Positions 42,121-55,434 of a DNA stretch of 64,000 nt are shown piece by piece (positions within the stretch are counted from its first letter, which is position 1; every line of letters begins with the position of its first letter). A program made the translations under genes and the position numbers. This DNA comes from Anastatus disparis (taxonomy: Eukaryota; Arthropoda; Insecta; Hymenoptera; Eupelmidae): NCBI GenBank assembly GCA_017163975.1, contig JAFFSR010000351.1, positions 3,741,501 to 3,805,500 of the forward strand. Reading direction: 5' to 3'. The notes under the pieces are model-generated. The model saw only the letters and a program-made list of their open reading frames with translations. It ran no database searches and had not been told where the DNA came from.

Positions 42121-42199
42121 CCACTAGTTATAAATTAAAATCACATTTGAATAAATATAAAAAAATTAATGAAACTCAAAGAGCTCTATGAGAAAGCAT

Positions 42200-42690
42200 T
42201 CCGCCAAAGCACTTGGCAGCGTTTTATTTATTTGTTCAATTTGTTTTCAGTCTTGTATATCAGTTGTTGCAGATCTGTCCTTGCAGACTAATATTTTGTT
42301 TAATTGTACATCTCGTCTTTCGTATAATTTTCCTTCTTCTGGTTTCAGCGAGATGTATCCTGTCTTAAGAAGAACTGTCTTTGCAATTAAACGAAATTTC
42401 GGACCAACCTTTCTTATCATTTTGATGTAAGCAAAACATCCAAAACGTTTTATTTGGTTCAAATCTATTTTATAATTATTTCTGGATTGGTGGTACCATG
42501 TCATTTGTTGCATGAGGTATTATTATCATTCTGTTGTAGGCATAAACTGGCACACTTAATGCCAAGTCCCACATGTTTCCTGGTAAACTAGAATAATACA
42601 TGAGGGCTCTTAACTTCTTTTAAACAGTTTGATTGGACCTCTTTGAAACTCTATTGTGCTGAGGTGATTTTAGCACCCAGTCTTTCCAAA
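42200..42690 (-). pseudogene. Copia integrase fragment
   Basis: The minus strand reads PQHNRVSKRSNQTV (compare the PQNGVAER...N motif at the catalytic Glu of Ty1/copia integrases), MYYSSLPGNMWDLAL, AYNRM, then IKRFGCFAYIKM, GYISLKPEEGKLYERRDVQLNKILV in the open part 42513-42247. This is the standard C-terminal half of a copia integrase. The catalytic Glu position appears changed and a TAA lies nearby. The N-terminal half is not recognisable. Confidence 0.75.
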
Positions 42691-43734
42691 ACGGTTTTTT
42701 TTTGTTGAATAATGCCATCAGATCGTCTATTTATTTTTAATCTACCTTCTGTCTCTCTCTGTATTTCTCTTGCACTTTATCAACTGTCTTTTTCGTCGCA
42801 TTCATATTTTCCAATGCATCATTTAATTTTGCTGTCGAATCTTTAATTTATTTTTCTCTTTCCTTATCTGTCGCTTTTTGACCTCCTGCAGTTCCTTTAA
42901 CTACAGTTTTCACAGAGCCATCTTCAAAATCACCACTGTTTTTTGCCGTCAGTCTCTTTATATAGCTCCTCTGCCTTCTCGGTGTCATTGCTGTAGTTAG
43001 TTCTGTCTTTTCTCTCTTTCTTATCAGTCATAGTGTGGCCACCTGTCGTGCAATAAGGCATGCATAATTTATCTTCTTTTCAGTGACTGTTTTTTACACC
43101 AGGTCAAATTCTTGATCAGTAACGTACCTTTCATTTGTATAAAAATAATAAACCAATATAAATAAAATTCATATAATTTTGCAAGATACCAGCAAAATTA
43201 GATGATTTAAAGTAGATTGAATTATATATATTATCAACTTAATAAACCGAACACAAGCCCTTGAAGCTCAATGTATCTATCTAAATAAAGAGAATCAACC
43301 TAGTATACCGAACACAAGCAATATTAGATAATTCATATTTATGACAATTGAAAAGAATCAATCTAACATGCCAAACACAAGCAATGTTAAATGACTCAAA
43401 TTTGCCAATTATTTATGTATATTTTTATATTTATAATCATACATATGTGCTATTATTCCCATACACAATATACTGAACACAAGCATTATTATTTATGTGA
43501 AAACAGCAGCTATGATCTATCAATATTATTTTAAAACCATGGATATATTTTTAAAATTATTTGTACGATCAAGCTTAAATGAATAAAATTTTTAAATTTA
43601 GAATAATCATTATTCAATACTTGATTTGTATTGAATTTCTGCGTCATAATTTTGAATACAATGCTGTCTTACACGACTGTCACATACATCTCCTCATGAG
43701 AATGCTTCCATACACTGAAAAAAAAATTTGGTCA
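42691..43734 (-). other. Probable remainder of copia gag-pol, degraded
   Basis: 42700-43130 has coding-like minus-strand stretches with many Lys/Glu codons and stops, including a small Cys/His cluster at about 43060. 43140-43730 is AT-rich with a degenerate repeat containing CCGAACACAAGC (about 43250, 43308 and 43370). No confident gene call. Confidence 0.35.
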
Positions 43735-44210
43735 TATTAATAAAAATTTATTTGAATTGATCAAATAATTTTAACGCTGTATACTAAATAAAAAATTTAT
43801 TTGATTCAATTAAAGACATTTTTTCTTTTAAATAAAAAATTCAAATTAAATAAATTATTTAGTTTTATCAATAAAATATTTATTTACAGTAAATAGATAT
43901 TCATTTAATTTGAATATTGAGCTTTATAGATCTAAATAAATATTGATTTAAATTAATAAATTATTTATTTATATCAAATAAATTATTTAGTTTTATTAAT
44001 AAAATATTTATTTAAGACAAATAAATATTCATTCAATTTAAATATTAAGCTTTGTAGATTTAAATAAATATTTATTTGGATTGATAAATTATTTTTTTAT
44101 AACAAACAAATTATTTAGTTTTATCAATAAAATGTTTATTCAAAGTAAATAAATGTTCATTCAATTTGAATGCTACGTTCTGTTGATTGAAATAAATATT
44201 TGTTTAAATA

Positions 44211-44587
44211 AAGGGGATGTAAAACGGACACTACACCTGCACTTATGAATTTGGTCTATCTTTTCATTTTATTGCAAAACTTAAAGAAAAGAAATGCTTT
44301 TGCTTGTAGTATTTACTTCGAAGATTTTTCAGTTGAATTTTCAAATGAATCCATTCATCAGTTTTTCAGAATTTTGGGTTTCAATATTATATATTAAAAT
44401 TTTTAGATTTTTTATAACAAATCTAAAATTCTAAAAAACCAATGAATTAATTTATTTGAAAATTTAATTAAATAATCTTCGTGGTAAATACTACAAGCTA
44501 ATGCATATCTTTTCTTAAAATTTTGCAATAAAATAGAAAGATAGTCGATATTTATGAGTACAGGTGTAGTATCTATTTTACATCTTC
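44211..44587. mobile_element. Second copy of the TTAA-type foldback MITE
   Basis: Ends GGGGATGTAAAACGGACAC and, inverted, GAAGATGTAAAATAGATAC; same family as 13432-13791. TTAA follows at the right end; the left target copy is slightly altered. Confidence 0.75.
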
Positions 44588-44815
44588 TTAACAAGATATT
44601 TGGTTGATTCCAATAAATTATTTGATCACATCAATAAAATATTCTTTTAAAATAAAAAAAAATATTTATACAATTTGCATATTGATTCAAACAAATAATT
44701 ATATTAATTAATACAGTATTTAATTACAGTGATCCACATTACTGTTTAGCATCAATGATGATGATGACCAACTTTCTAGAACAGATGTATTATTGAATTT
44801 TATTTGTTTTTATGT

Positions 44816-44818
<3 letters not shown>

Positions 44819-44893
<75 letters not shown>
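44819..44893. repeat. (TA)n microsatellite
   Basis: About 75 bp of pure AT dinucleotide. Confidence 0.95.
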
Positions 44894-44894
<1 letters not shown>

Positions 44895-45784
44895 CAATCA
44901 TTTAAGATTTTGAAATTAATACGGTTTATACCACTATCGCAAACATCGAATAATCTGACATAGATATCGCTCGAATTATAATTCAATTATCTTCGAATTT
45001 TAGTTTCCTTATATATCAACCTGGAAGACCTCCAAGCACTTGCGAAATTCAGAAAAGAGAAAAATGAACGACGCCATCAAGCGGTTACATCATTAAACCA
45101 TCAAATTCATTAGAATTTGTAAATATAAATAAATGATTTATTTAGATTGAAAATTTTTTTTTATCGAAGCCATCAAATGAACTTGTTTTAAATAAATGAT
45201 TTTGTTGACATAACAAAATTATTATTTCGATTAAATAAAAGTTATTTAAATTTAAAAAAATAATTTGAGTGAATAATCTTATTTTAATCAAATTTATTTG
45301 ATTTACTAAACATTTATTTAAATTGAATAAAATTTTTTTAGTACAATTTCCTTAATTCAATAAAATTCGTTGCTTTAATCAAATAGTAGATTTATTCAAT
45401 TCAAATAATTAATTTTATAGTTGTACAGTAGTCGCTGTCAAATTGCTTTTGTTGGATTAAATAATTATTTAATTGGTATAATAAAATCATTTTATTGAAT
45501 TTAAAAAAATTTGAAATAGTTTGATTGAATAAATCATTTACTCAAAATATAAAAATATTTTGTTAATATGAATAAAATATTTTTTGGATCCTAACAATTT
45601 TATTATTCACAATTAATTTAATTAACTTAAATAAATACTTTTTTGATTCGAATCAATGAGTTTTATAATTTGACTAAATATTTATTAACAAATGAATTAT
45701 CATTTTACAAAATGAAGTTATTTGCTTTAAATAAATGATTTTGTTGACATGATAAATTTGTTATTTAAATCAAATAAATATTAT

Positions 45785-48074
45785 CCCTGGTAGAAAAAAG
45801 CCTGGATTTACGGTGTCATTATGGTGTATTTTATGGTTTGCAACCATAATATGGCCACAAACCCAGTCTTATTTCGACGGAATATGGCCAGCTTATGGAC
45901 TTGACAAGGCTACAAACCCAGTCTTATTTTGACGGAATATGATCAGCTTATGGACTTGACAAGGAATACAAATTTATAATTTTGAAAAGATAATTAAAAT
46001 TTTGGAATAATAATTAAGGAAATTATAATTTAGAATTATCAGAAAATGATTCATTTTAATAAATTATCATCATATATTATTCATTTTTATAAACTATTTA
46101 TTTTTATAATTAACAATAACACGTTAAAGTTTCATTTATAAAGTTATAGTTAATGGTCTGACATTATTTACAATTAATAACAATTACTTGTTAGTATATC
46201 ACTCGAATAGACAAAGGTTATAATGAACAATACAAACTTTATAAGTTATGATTTATTTTAAAAATAAATTTAGTGTTAATATAAATTAATGAGATATTAG
46301 TATTATTTAATATTAATTGTAGTTACACTCATATAAAATATCAATTAATTAAGAACTTAAGGTATCAAGCCCAAATTCAAGCCTAAAATAAAAATTAAAT
46401 TTAAATGTCATAATAATTTTTTTATAATAATATTATTTAAAAAAAAGTTTTTTTTACCTTAGATATATAAAATATAAGACTTTGGCCCATGAATAATTTT
46501 AAATAATCTCATGAAATGATTAAAATTCTTTCTTTTATTCGAACACTTGATTTTGGTGGTCACTGCAAGCTTCCTCAGCCAATTTTCAACGAATTGACTT
46601 CAAAATTTCCAGAGATCTTTAATTAATATGTATTCACAAAATAACACTTTTATTTAAAAGAAAAAGAAAAAGAATTTAAAAGTTTGTCGAACAATTGGTT
46701 AAAAATTAACTGAGAAAGCTTACGACAACCACCAAATTGAAGAAATCACATTTTTGACTAATCAAAAGGATTTTAAGCATTGAATGAGATATTTTAAAAT
46801 TGTTCATAGACTTTGTAAATAAATTTAGAATATTCTATTATAATATCAATACAGATCCATGTAATGTAGGTTGTATTGTAATTTCACTTTAAAGGAGTTG
46901 GGGGCAAGTTTAATTTTTGGTCTAGCGACAACTAAAATATTTAATAATACACATGTTAGAATATTCTTTTTAAAATTATGGCACTCAAAGTTCTAAAATT
47001 TTGCAAATAATTTTAAAATGTCCTACTGTAACATAATGTCAATGCAAATCAATGTAATCTAGGTTGTATAATAAAACATAACATTGAATTCTATAGTTTG
47101 AAAAGAAGTATAGTCTGGTACGTATAATATGAAAGGACTCATCATAGACTAAATCAAATATAAAACTGCTTACCAACTTTTTATATCAAAACAACAGTAC
47201 AATATAAATTAAATTCATATGAATTGATACCATGTTCGAGGAAGATATTTTTAAAGCAAAATACAGAGTATCATAGCTTTAAGTACTATAGTTAAAAAAA
47301 TCTAACAAGTACCACATGAAATATTTCATTCGACATGGACTAAAAATGAAACTGGCCATCAAGTTGTTTAAAGTGATATTATAATTTCGTTTTCACTTAT
47401 TTGTTTTTAAAATTATAGCATTTACAATCATGAAATTTTGTAAATAACTTTAGAATGTTTTGTCTAGCATAATATCAATATAAATCCATATATTGGGAAT
47501 TGTATTGTAATTTCACTTTGAAAAAATTGGTGTTAAGTTTCATTTTTGGTTTAGTTACAAACAAAATATTTCATAATACACATATTCGTTTTGAAAGTCT
47601 GGTACTCAAAGTTCTAAAATTTTGCAAATAATTTTAAAGTGTCCTGCTATAACACAATGTTAATGCAAATCAATTAGTTTTATTATATAACATAATATTG
47701 AGTTTTTCAACTAACTAACAAAACTTAAGAACTACATTAGCGCGTCTATTTTTAAAGATTAGGGTTAGGTTAAGATGTCGAATATAAAGTCATATCAGAA
47801 AATTAGGTTATAATAAAAAAAAATTCATTTGTAATTAAAATCTGAAGAATAGTGAATAAAAAATAATAGAGAAGAATAGAGAAAGTTCACAATTAAAGTT
47901 AAACTTGTTATACTATAAATATAAGTTTATTATAGTAGTGCGCACAAATCATACATTAGAATAAGTCCATATTATGGCCAACTTATGGTGAAATTTGACA
48001 GTGTAATTACACCGTACAAATATGGCCATATGTTGGTGGACACGCCATAATTTATGCTAAACTTTCTACCAGGG
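45785..48074. mobile_element. 2.29-kb non-autonomous DNA transposon, copy 2
   Basis: Begins CCCTGGTAGAAAAAAGCC and ends TTTCTACCAGGG. Same orientation as copy 1 (32528-34804) and nearly identical to it, with a few small indels such as an extra GGTTAAAAATT at about 46698. The high identity points to recent transposition of a family whose transposase is not in this window. Confidence 0.85.
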
Positions 48075-48560
48075 TGTTTATTGAGTAAAATAGAATGTGA
48101 GAAAGCAGGCCGAATGATCGTCGTTTTAGACCAAATGAAACTATCAGCCTATAAGTTCTAAACTCTTTTATTTTTTTCGTGCGTATTTGCTTGCTATAAG
48201 AAAGTCAATAGATAGGAAGCATGGTAGCAGTCTGGCGGTCAATCATTAGTACTATTATATAAATGTGTATATTTATATTCGATGATTAGCTGCCAGGGGG
48301 CTGCTATGCTTTCTATCTATTGATTGATCTTTCTTATGGCAAGCGAAAGCGCACGAAAAAAATTAAAGACTTTAGAACTTATAAGCTGATAGTTTCATTT
48401 GGACTAAAACAACGATCATTCGGCCTGCTTTTTCACGTTCTATTTTACTCAATGAATAGAAATATTTTTATAAGTTGCAATGAAAACATAAATAAAATTT
48501 TATATAAAAAAATATTTCAATCACTTAAAAATGTCCATAAGTTTACGTTGGATTTCTAAA
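48075..48560. mobile_element. Palindromic element, left part removed
   Basis: Inverted arms with GAGAAAGCAGGCCGAATGATCG and CGATCATTCGGCCTGCTTT around a centre at about 48265. The same family as the inner part of 53288-54143. The right arm extends further than the left, because transposon copy 2 ends exactly at the left side. Confidence 0.75.
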
Positions 48561-48981
48561 ATTCTCATTGAAATTCCATTATGAATTTCCAATTGCAATT
48601 CCATTCTGAATTTCCAATTACGATTTCATCATAGAATTCCAATTGGAATTGATTGGAATTCTAACATGGATTTCAAACAAAATCCAATTGGAATTCCAAT
48701 TGGACATCCATTTGGATTTTTCCAACGAGATATATATATATATCTTCCTATACTATATAGTTATATTGAAAAATTCAGCTTCAGACTCCCCATGTACCCC
48801 TACGCCCCCCTCGTACCTCAATGCCCCCCTCGTTCCCCCACGCCCCCATTGTTATATTTAAAATAATATAACGTGTCCTATGATTAATAAGATATACATG
48901 AAATATGGCAACAGGAGGTCTATCATAAATCAACCCATCTTTACGGGGGTTAGCGTGCGGAGCGAGTAGGGGTACCCCCTA

Positions 48982-49048
<67 letters not shown>

Positions 49049-49267
49049 CTTTCAGTCGTGTGTGCACTATTATGCATACATATATGTTCATTTACAGACA
49101 TACGCACAATAGTATATTATTCACGAGTAAAAACGAAAAATATCTTAAATCGTATGAAAAACTGTGGTGTTACTGGTGTTCTTCCCTCGTTATATGTATA
49201 ATTTCTTTCACACACTGCCACTACACCTTTAAAATTGCAGCAGACATAACACAAAGAAGCGAGAGAA
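48561..49267. other. Copia 5' leader region with inserts and (TA)n
   Basis: 48560-48720 repeats the short word CCAATTGGAATT(CC). 48785-48850 has C-rich CCCCCTCGT words. (TA)n lies at about 48983-49042. 49050-49267 probably belongs to the copia leader. No gene is seen. Confidence 0.4.
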
Positions 49268-49286
49268 GTGTGTTGGGCTCATAACC
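49268..49286 (-). promoter_or_regulatory. Copia primer-binding site
   Basis: Immediately inside the 5' LTR the minus strand reads GGTTATGAGCCCAACA, which resembles the initiator-tRNA-Met-derived primer sites of animal copia elements. Confidence 0.65.
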
Positions 49287-49462
49287 TTTTAAAATTAGCA
49301 GGGATTGACTTGAATGAAATAAAAACAATTAATTCGAATAAATAACTTATTATAAAATACATATCCGCACAATACAACTTAGCTGTCTAACAGTCAATTA
49401 TGGAATGAAATAACGCGTCTCGCGTTCATCAAACATACCCCGGCTTACGGTAGCGCTGCACA

Positions 49463-49518
<56 letters not shown>

Positions 49519-49542
49519 TTGAGCTTATCTATATTTCTAACA
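49287..49542 (-). repeat. 5' LTR of the copia element
   Basis: Homologous to 19803-20016, with an expanded (AC)n tract at 49463-49516. Its outer end TGTTAG is preceded (minus strand) by GTTAT, matching the duplication beyond the 3' LTR. Confidence 0.85.
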
Positions 49543-50530
49543 ATAACGTATAGACAATTATTAATGATTCAACTTTAAAGGTATTGACAATTGTGAATAT
49601 CGTTTTCGATTTGGTTAAATATGTACATATTGTTGTATTATAAAATAGATAATTTTATATCCTATAATATTTAGATAGGAGTCAATGTCAATATTTTGAT
49701 AAAGGCACTCTTATGCTGAAACACGCCAATAAAATTAAAAATATAAGAAGGTTCTTTCTTTCCTTTATGTGAAAATATAATATTAAATATTAAATGTAAT
49801 ATTATATTTAATATTATAAATATAATATTAGATATAATATTATTATCTTTAATATGTAACATCCTTTAAAAAAGTGATAGCAAAAATAAAAAATTTTCAA
49901 GAGAATGTAAGTTTCCAATAATTAACAAATCCATGCATATTTTATAATACAATTATAGTTTTTGTTCTCACTTGGCGAAAATCCAATGCATAGAATTCCT
50001 TAAAAACTCAACAAGCACAAATTGTTAGATTTTCACAGTAAGGAAAGAAAAAACCTTCTTATATTTTTAAATTTAAATTAATTTTATTGACATGTTGTGG
50101 CATCAGAGTGCCTTTATAAAATTATTGACGTTGACTCCTATCTAAATATTAAATAATACAAAATTATAATACAAAATTATGTATTTTATAATACAACACT
50201 ATGTAAATTTTTCGCCAAATCAAAAGGGATATCCGAAATTGCCAATATCTTCGAAGTTGAATCATTAATAATTGTCTATACGTTATTTTTAACTTAAATT
50301 TTATCCGAATGACTTTAAACTTCTATTTTTTTGTCCAACAATCGATTACTTGATCATCTTAAACGCTCCTGTAATACAGAACTCATTGCCCGAAATATGT
50401 TAATCACGAAACAATTGCCGCATAAATGACATGTTCGGGTTGTCGGTTCAAACGCCGCACGGGATTTGTCGAACAAAATAATCACTTAATTAAAAAGAAA
50501 ACAAAGAAAATATATCTGCAAAAATGAGGT

Positions 50531-51088
50531 ATGTATGTATCTCAAAACAATATTACCTCAATACGACATGTTGGGAATGGTAGATTGACTCATTGTATCA
50601 ATATATTTGTCCAACAAAATTATTTTCGTATTTATTATTGAATTATCTTCAGAATTATAAAAAATGAAGTATGCGTTCATCGCAAAACAAAAGGTCGTTA
50701 TTTTTATGCTCAAAAATTCAATCTCGAAAAAGCAGCGCTATCCAGAATTCTCATGGACGAAAATTTGGTGCACTCGTCAAAATCAAGCTGCTTATGAAGT
50801 TTTAACTATGTGTTAATCATTTATTGGGTATCGTTATGTACTGGGAAATAATAGTAGTTCCTATTAAAAAACGAAGCTGACCTTAAAATGACCTTGAAAA
50901 TCAAACTCAAGGTCAAATTCAAGATCGACATTAATTCCTTGACAAAAGTTGCCCCTAGAAAGACCTCAACCTTTTTAAAAAATTTCTTACCTAGAAAATT
51001 ATCAGAGTTTGCTGGCACTTTTAGACTAATTAATTTGTTATTTTGAAGGCATTTAAAATAGCAAAACTATTCTAACTAGTAAATCTAG
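50531..51088. other. AT-rich intergenic DNA
   Basis: No gene supported. 50878-50950 contains GACCTTGAAAATC...CTCAAGGTCAAATTCAAG, with an exact TCAAGGTCA word, the same nuclear-receptor-like motif as in the 122-bp array. Confidence 0.4.
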
Positions 51089-51460
51089 CAGGGTTGCAAA
51101 TGTTTGCAGTTACTTACACAGCAACTGAAAACTGGTCCGACCATTTTCAAGTTACCTGCCTAGTAACTGGTAAATAACCAGACCACTTACCACTTACTGG
51201 GTAAGTAACTGGAAACTTTTTCAATCCTATATTTTACTAACCCCAATTTCCTTGCCAGTTATTAACAATAGCCATCACTAATACTTGTTTAACAAAAATC
51301 CAACGGTTGTTGCAGACCAACACAAGTAATTACCGAGTGGGCAGCGGGTAAATGGTCAGACCATTTACCAGTTACTTGCTCTGTAAGTCGTAATTGATGC
51401 AAGTATTCTCAATTAATTGACCATGTCCAATAAAAAACCATTTCCTTATTTACAACTCTG
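51089..51460. mobile_element. 372-bp hAT-type MITE with 8-bp target duplication
   Basis: Starts CAGGGTTGCAAATG and ends ATTTACAACTCTG. Flanked by AAATCTAG at 51081-51088 and 51461-51468, the 8-bp duplication of hAT transposons. The interior is palindromic, with repeated AAGTAACTGG/CCAGTTACTT words. Confidence 0.9.
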
Positions 51461-51645
51461 AAATCTAGTAATTTCTTATAGTGTTCATTAGCTGAGCTAA
51501 TTTTCTACTAGGGTTCTAGTCAGAATTTGAACCCTTTCAGATCCAATATACAATGTACATTGATAATTTATTGTTTCTTAGGAATTGTGCAATTACAATG
51601 TATATTAATAATTTTTTGTTTTTTTTGAAAGATACATATAGATTA

Positions 51646-51834
51646 GGCTCGAATTTATAGTCGACACTCAACACTCAGCACTCAGTTCTCAACCCTCAGA
51701 TCTTGAAGTTTCATTGTTCCGGATCCCCCTTCAAACGTAAACACACGTTTATAGGGAACACGGAATAATGAAACTTTAAGATCTGAGGGTTGAGAGCTGA
51801 GTGCTGAGTGCTGAGTGTCGACTATAAATCCGAG
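51646..51834. mobile_element. Hairpin MITE with TTA target, PIF/Harbinger-like
   Basis: GGCTCGAATTTATAGTCGAC at the left and GTCGACTATAAATCCGAGCC at the right, with TTA outside both ends. Arms contain ACTCAGCACTCAG repeats; the loop is near GTAAACACACGTTTA. Confidence 0.85.
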
Positions 51835-51839
51835 CCTTA

Positions 51840-53287
51840 GCTATGATCTTAAACTAGAGACCTAAGGTATTATACGCATGATAAAAATTAAGAAAACTTG
51901 AATGAAGAACTTTTATTGTAAAATAAGATGAACTATTCTTAAAAATGAAGACTAATAATCTTGAAATAGATGTAAAAAAATGTTCTAAACAGAAAAAATA
52001 TAAATCTGAAAGAGTTAAGACACGGAATAAGTTCTGTAATAATTTACATAAAATGTGAAAATTTATACAATATATAAATAATACATGAACTATTAAGAAT
52101 AATCTAATAATTTACAAATTTTTGTTAACCATTTTTTATAAAAATCTGTTTTATTTAAAAATATACTTTTATTATTGTTGCATAAGCCAAATTTTTAATC
52201 ATTTTTATTATAACTTTATCAATCGTATTTTAATAATAGTTTAATTTTGTAATTATTATGATTGTCATTTAATTTTGATTCTGAATATTATTTATTCTTT
52301 TGAAATTATTTGCCCAGTATTTACAAAGAAAGTGCAAGAGATTTATATCTCAAATATTCTTTCAATTTATAGTTTTTTTTATATAATTTACGCCACTACA
52401 TCCATCCAATCAAATTTTTTATTTTATTTTTCGAGTTATAAGCTAGTTTGTTTAAATTTTATAATTTAAAAAAAAAACTGGTACTATCGGCTTCAATATC
52501 TGATTAAAGGGTCTAGCCTATTAAGAGGATCAAAATTTCCCCCTTCAGAAATCGAAAAAAATGCTATCTTTTTTCACATCAAAAAGTACCCACACCAAAA
52601 AATTTTTAGCTTTTTTTAAGCTGTTGTAAACTCAAAATTAATTGAAACGTGTTTTTTCGTTTTTTAGTAATGTCTAGGTTTTTAGTAGACAAAAAAATTA
52701 ATTTTTTTTCAAATTATAGGCTTTTGAAAGCCCTATAACATGGCAAGATTCAGATATTTTTTGGTGCGAAATTCAAATTTTATAAACGTTTGAAATTTTT
52801 AAAGTTAAATTAAAAAAAAAACTAAAACAATAGAAATGACCAAAAAATTGGATTAAAAAATCTTCAATTTCAGCTTTTAAAAAGCCTAATAGATGACCTA
52901 GAACCAAAGATGTGCTCATTCAAAGGTACAAAATTGAAGTATCAAATCGTTAACAGTATGCATTTGCAGTATTAAATGCAAATAAACATAGTTTGGTTTC
53001 ATTATCAAATCTATTTTGGATTGAATCAGAAGATATTTTTTTTAGTTGTTTTAAATAGGACCACCACGATCGAAGATCAAATGCTTCAATAGCGATATTT
53101 GGAACCACTATTTGAGAATCCTATTCTTAAAAAATGTTCCATTATTTAATTTATTATCTTGTAATCAATTGTTTTTACAATTTCACAGAGATGAATCATT
53201 TATCAACATATATTGATATATTTAATTTTTTTTATCAAGAATTATACTGTAGTAGAATAATGGGACATTGAAATAATCATTTCTTAA
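51840..53287. other. AT-rich region without recognised genes
   Basis: I see only low-complexity AT-rich sequence; 52540-52900 has the look of an old transposon tail but no definable ends. Confidence 0.5.
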
Positions 53288-54143
53288 CCCTGTCAAAAAA
53301 GTCCAGGTGGATTTCCAGGTGGATATTCCAAGTGGATTTTCAGTCTGATTTACTTGGATTTTCAGTCTGATTTACTTGGATTTTCATAGTGAAAATCTAC
53401 CCAGATTTTCACAGTGAAAATCCACCCAGATTTTCACAGTGAAAATCCACCCTGATTATGATTATTTTTAAGCAATCAAAAAAATATTTTTATATAATTA
53501 AATTTATTTGCGTTTTTCATTGCAACCACAAAAATGTCTCTGTTCATTGAATAGAATTGAACGTGAGAAAGCAGGCCGAATGATCGTCGTTTTAGACAAA
53601 ATTAAACTGTTTATAAGCTCTAAAGTCTTTTATTCTTTTTGTGCGCGTTCGCTTGCCATAAGAAAGTCAATAGGTAGAAAGTGGAGCATCCCCCTAACGG
53701 TTAATCACCAGTACTATTATATACATATGTATATTCATATTCAATAACTAACCACTAGGGGGCTACCACTCTTTTTATGTATCGACTTTCTTATGGCAAG
53801 CGAACGCGCACGAAAAGAATAAAAGACTTTAGAGCTTATAAACTAACAGTTTAATTTTGTCTAAAACGACAATCATTCGGCCTGCTTTCTCACGTTCTAT
53901 TCTATTCAATGAACAGAGATATTTTTGTGGTTGCAATGAAAAACGCAAATAAATTTAATTTTATAAAAATATTCTTTTGATTGCTTAAAAATAACCATAA
54001 TCAGGGTAGATTTTCACTGTGAAAATCTGGGTGGATTTTCAGACTGAAAATCCAAGTAAATCAGACTGAAAATCCGAGTAAATCAGACTGAAAATCCACT
54101 TGGAATATCCACCTGGAAATCCACCTGGACTTTTTTGACAGGG
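53288..54143. mobile_element. 856-bp palindromic element
   Basis: Ends CCCTGTCAAAAAAGTCCAGG and CCTGGACTTTTTTGACAGGG. Nearly the entire length is an inverted repeat, including TGGATTTTCAGTCTGATTTAC repeats in both arms and an inner core related to 48075-48560. The centre is near 53725. Confidence 0.9.
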
Positions 54144-54202
54144 AAGTAATAAGTCAACAAAATAAATATGCTTACTTTTGCTTTTTAGTGTAGGCAACAA
54201 AA

Positions 54203-55434
54203 GGGTTTCTGTGGCCCTTATGATTGAAACGGAATTTTTCAACGTTTTTAATGTTTTTTGACCTGCTGAACACGATGAAGTAGAGTGGAACTTCGTCTGA
54301 GCGGTCAATAATTAGTTATAAACAAATTATTATAAACTTATTAGAAAAAAAATTTCCTTCAAATCCTCAGCCTAATCTTATTAATCTGGGTCATTTTAAG
54401 TAGAAAAGTCAGGTACTTTTTATCTTTTAGAGACTTAGTTTCCGAAATATTTCAACTTTCATTTTTGAAAAAAGGCCATTTTTTCGATTTTCCCACTCAC
54501 CAAATTTTGATTTATTTTCAGTTAAAAAAATCAGAATTGAGAGAGTAAAAAACAATACCCATGTCAACCTACCGTAAGGGCCATAATCGTTTGTTCGGCC
54601 ATGCGAATTTTGACCTTATGAAAACATAAATATGAATATTTTTATTTAAATGTATAAAAATACGTGATTGAATTTAAAATAAGGTTTGAAAAGTAAAATA
54701 ATAAAATTAAAAATTAAAACAAATAATTATTTTTTAATACTCCTATATCATTATAAATATTTTTGCATATTTACAATTTCAGACAAGCGCAAAAACTAAA
54801 ACATGGAATTTGGATTTTATTGCAAAAAAATGCATTTTTAATACATAATGTGCAAAAAAAATTGTGAAAGGGACATGAAAGACTTTAAAGAGAGAGAGAG
54901 AGAAAGAAATTTTATCATATTGCATCAAAAGAGGTACGATTGTACTGATTCTATATTAGATCAAAATTCGTATAATTGAACAAACGATTATCACCCTTAC
55001 AGTATGTTGACATAGGTATTGTTTTTTACTCTCTTAAGGTTATAAATTTGATTTTGACATAATCCACCCTGCATAGTTTGAAAAATTTAAGCCCTATTTT
55101 ATTGAAAATAAACCAAAATTCGCCGAGTGAGGGCACATTGAAAATCGAAAAAATGGCCTTTTTCAAAAATCAAAGTTGAAATATTTCGGAAACTAAGTCT
55201 TTATAAGATAAAAAGTACCTGATTTTTCCGCTTGAAATGACCCAGATTAATAAAATTAGGCTGAGGTATCAAAGAAAAAGTTTTATTTTTTCTAATTTGT
55301 TTATAATAATTAGTTCATAACTAATTATTGACTGCTCAAACGAAGTTTTACCCTAGTTCATCGTGTTCAGCAGGTCAAAAAACATTTAAAACACTTGAAA
55401 AATTCCGTCTAAACTGTAAGGGCCACAGAAACCC
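54203..55434. mobile_element. 1.23-kb palindromic element
   Basis: GGGTTTCTGTGGCCCTTA at the left and TAAGGGCCACAGAAACCC at the right; arms align for about 450 bp (GACCTGCTGAACACGATGAA inverted at about 55370). The short minus-strand ORF in the left arm is not supported as a gene. Confidence 0.85.

Larger units (their letters stand above)
36878..42197. mobile_element. 5.3-kb composite insertion with GCTTTCTCATAGAG ends
   Basis: Left end GCTTTCTCATAGAG (36878), right end inverse CTCTATGAGAAAGC (to 42197), flanked by ATT on both sides. Inside are two direct copies of a 163-bp repeat block (36960-38330 and 40100-41560), a tandem duplication (38372-39840) and a piece of the 116-bp foldback array (41665-42120). 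No intact ORF. Confidence 0.7.
43735..45784. repeat. AT-rich repeat region of AAATAAAT-type units
   Basis: Begins near CACTGAAAAAAAAATTTGG. Three approximately 127-bp units starting ATTATTTAGTTTTAT(C/T)AATAAAAT lie at 43855, 43982 and 44109. Similar material continues after the MITE at 44211-44587 to 45784. No gene. Confidence 0.7.

Noticed and set aside
54039..54308. 89-codon minus-strand ORF
   Set aside because: Lies across the ends of two palindromic elements; composition follows the inverted repeats.
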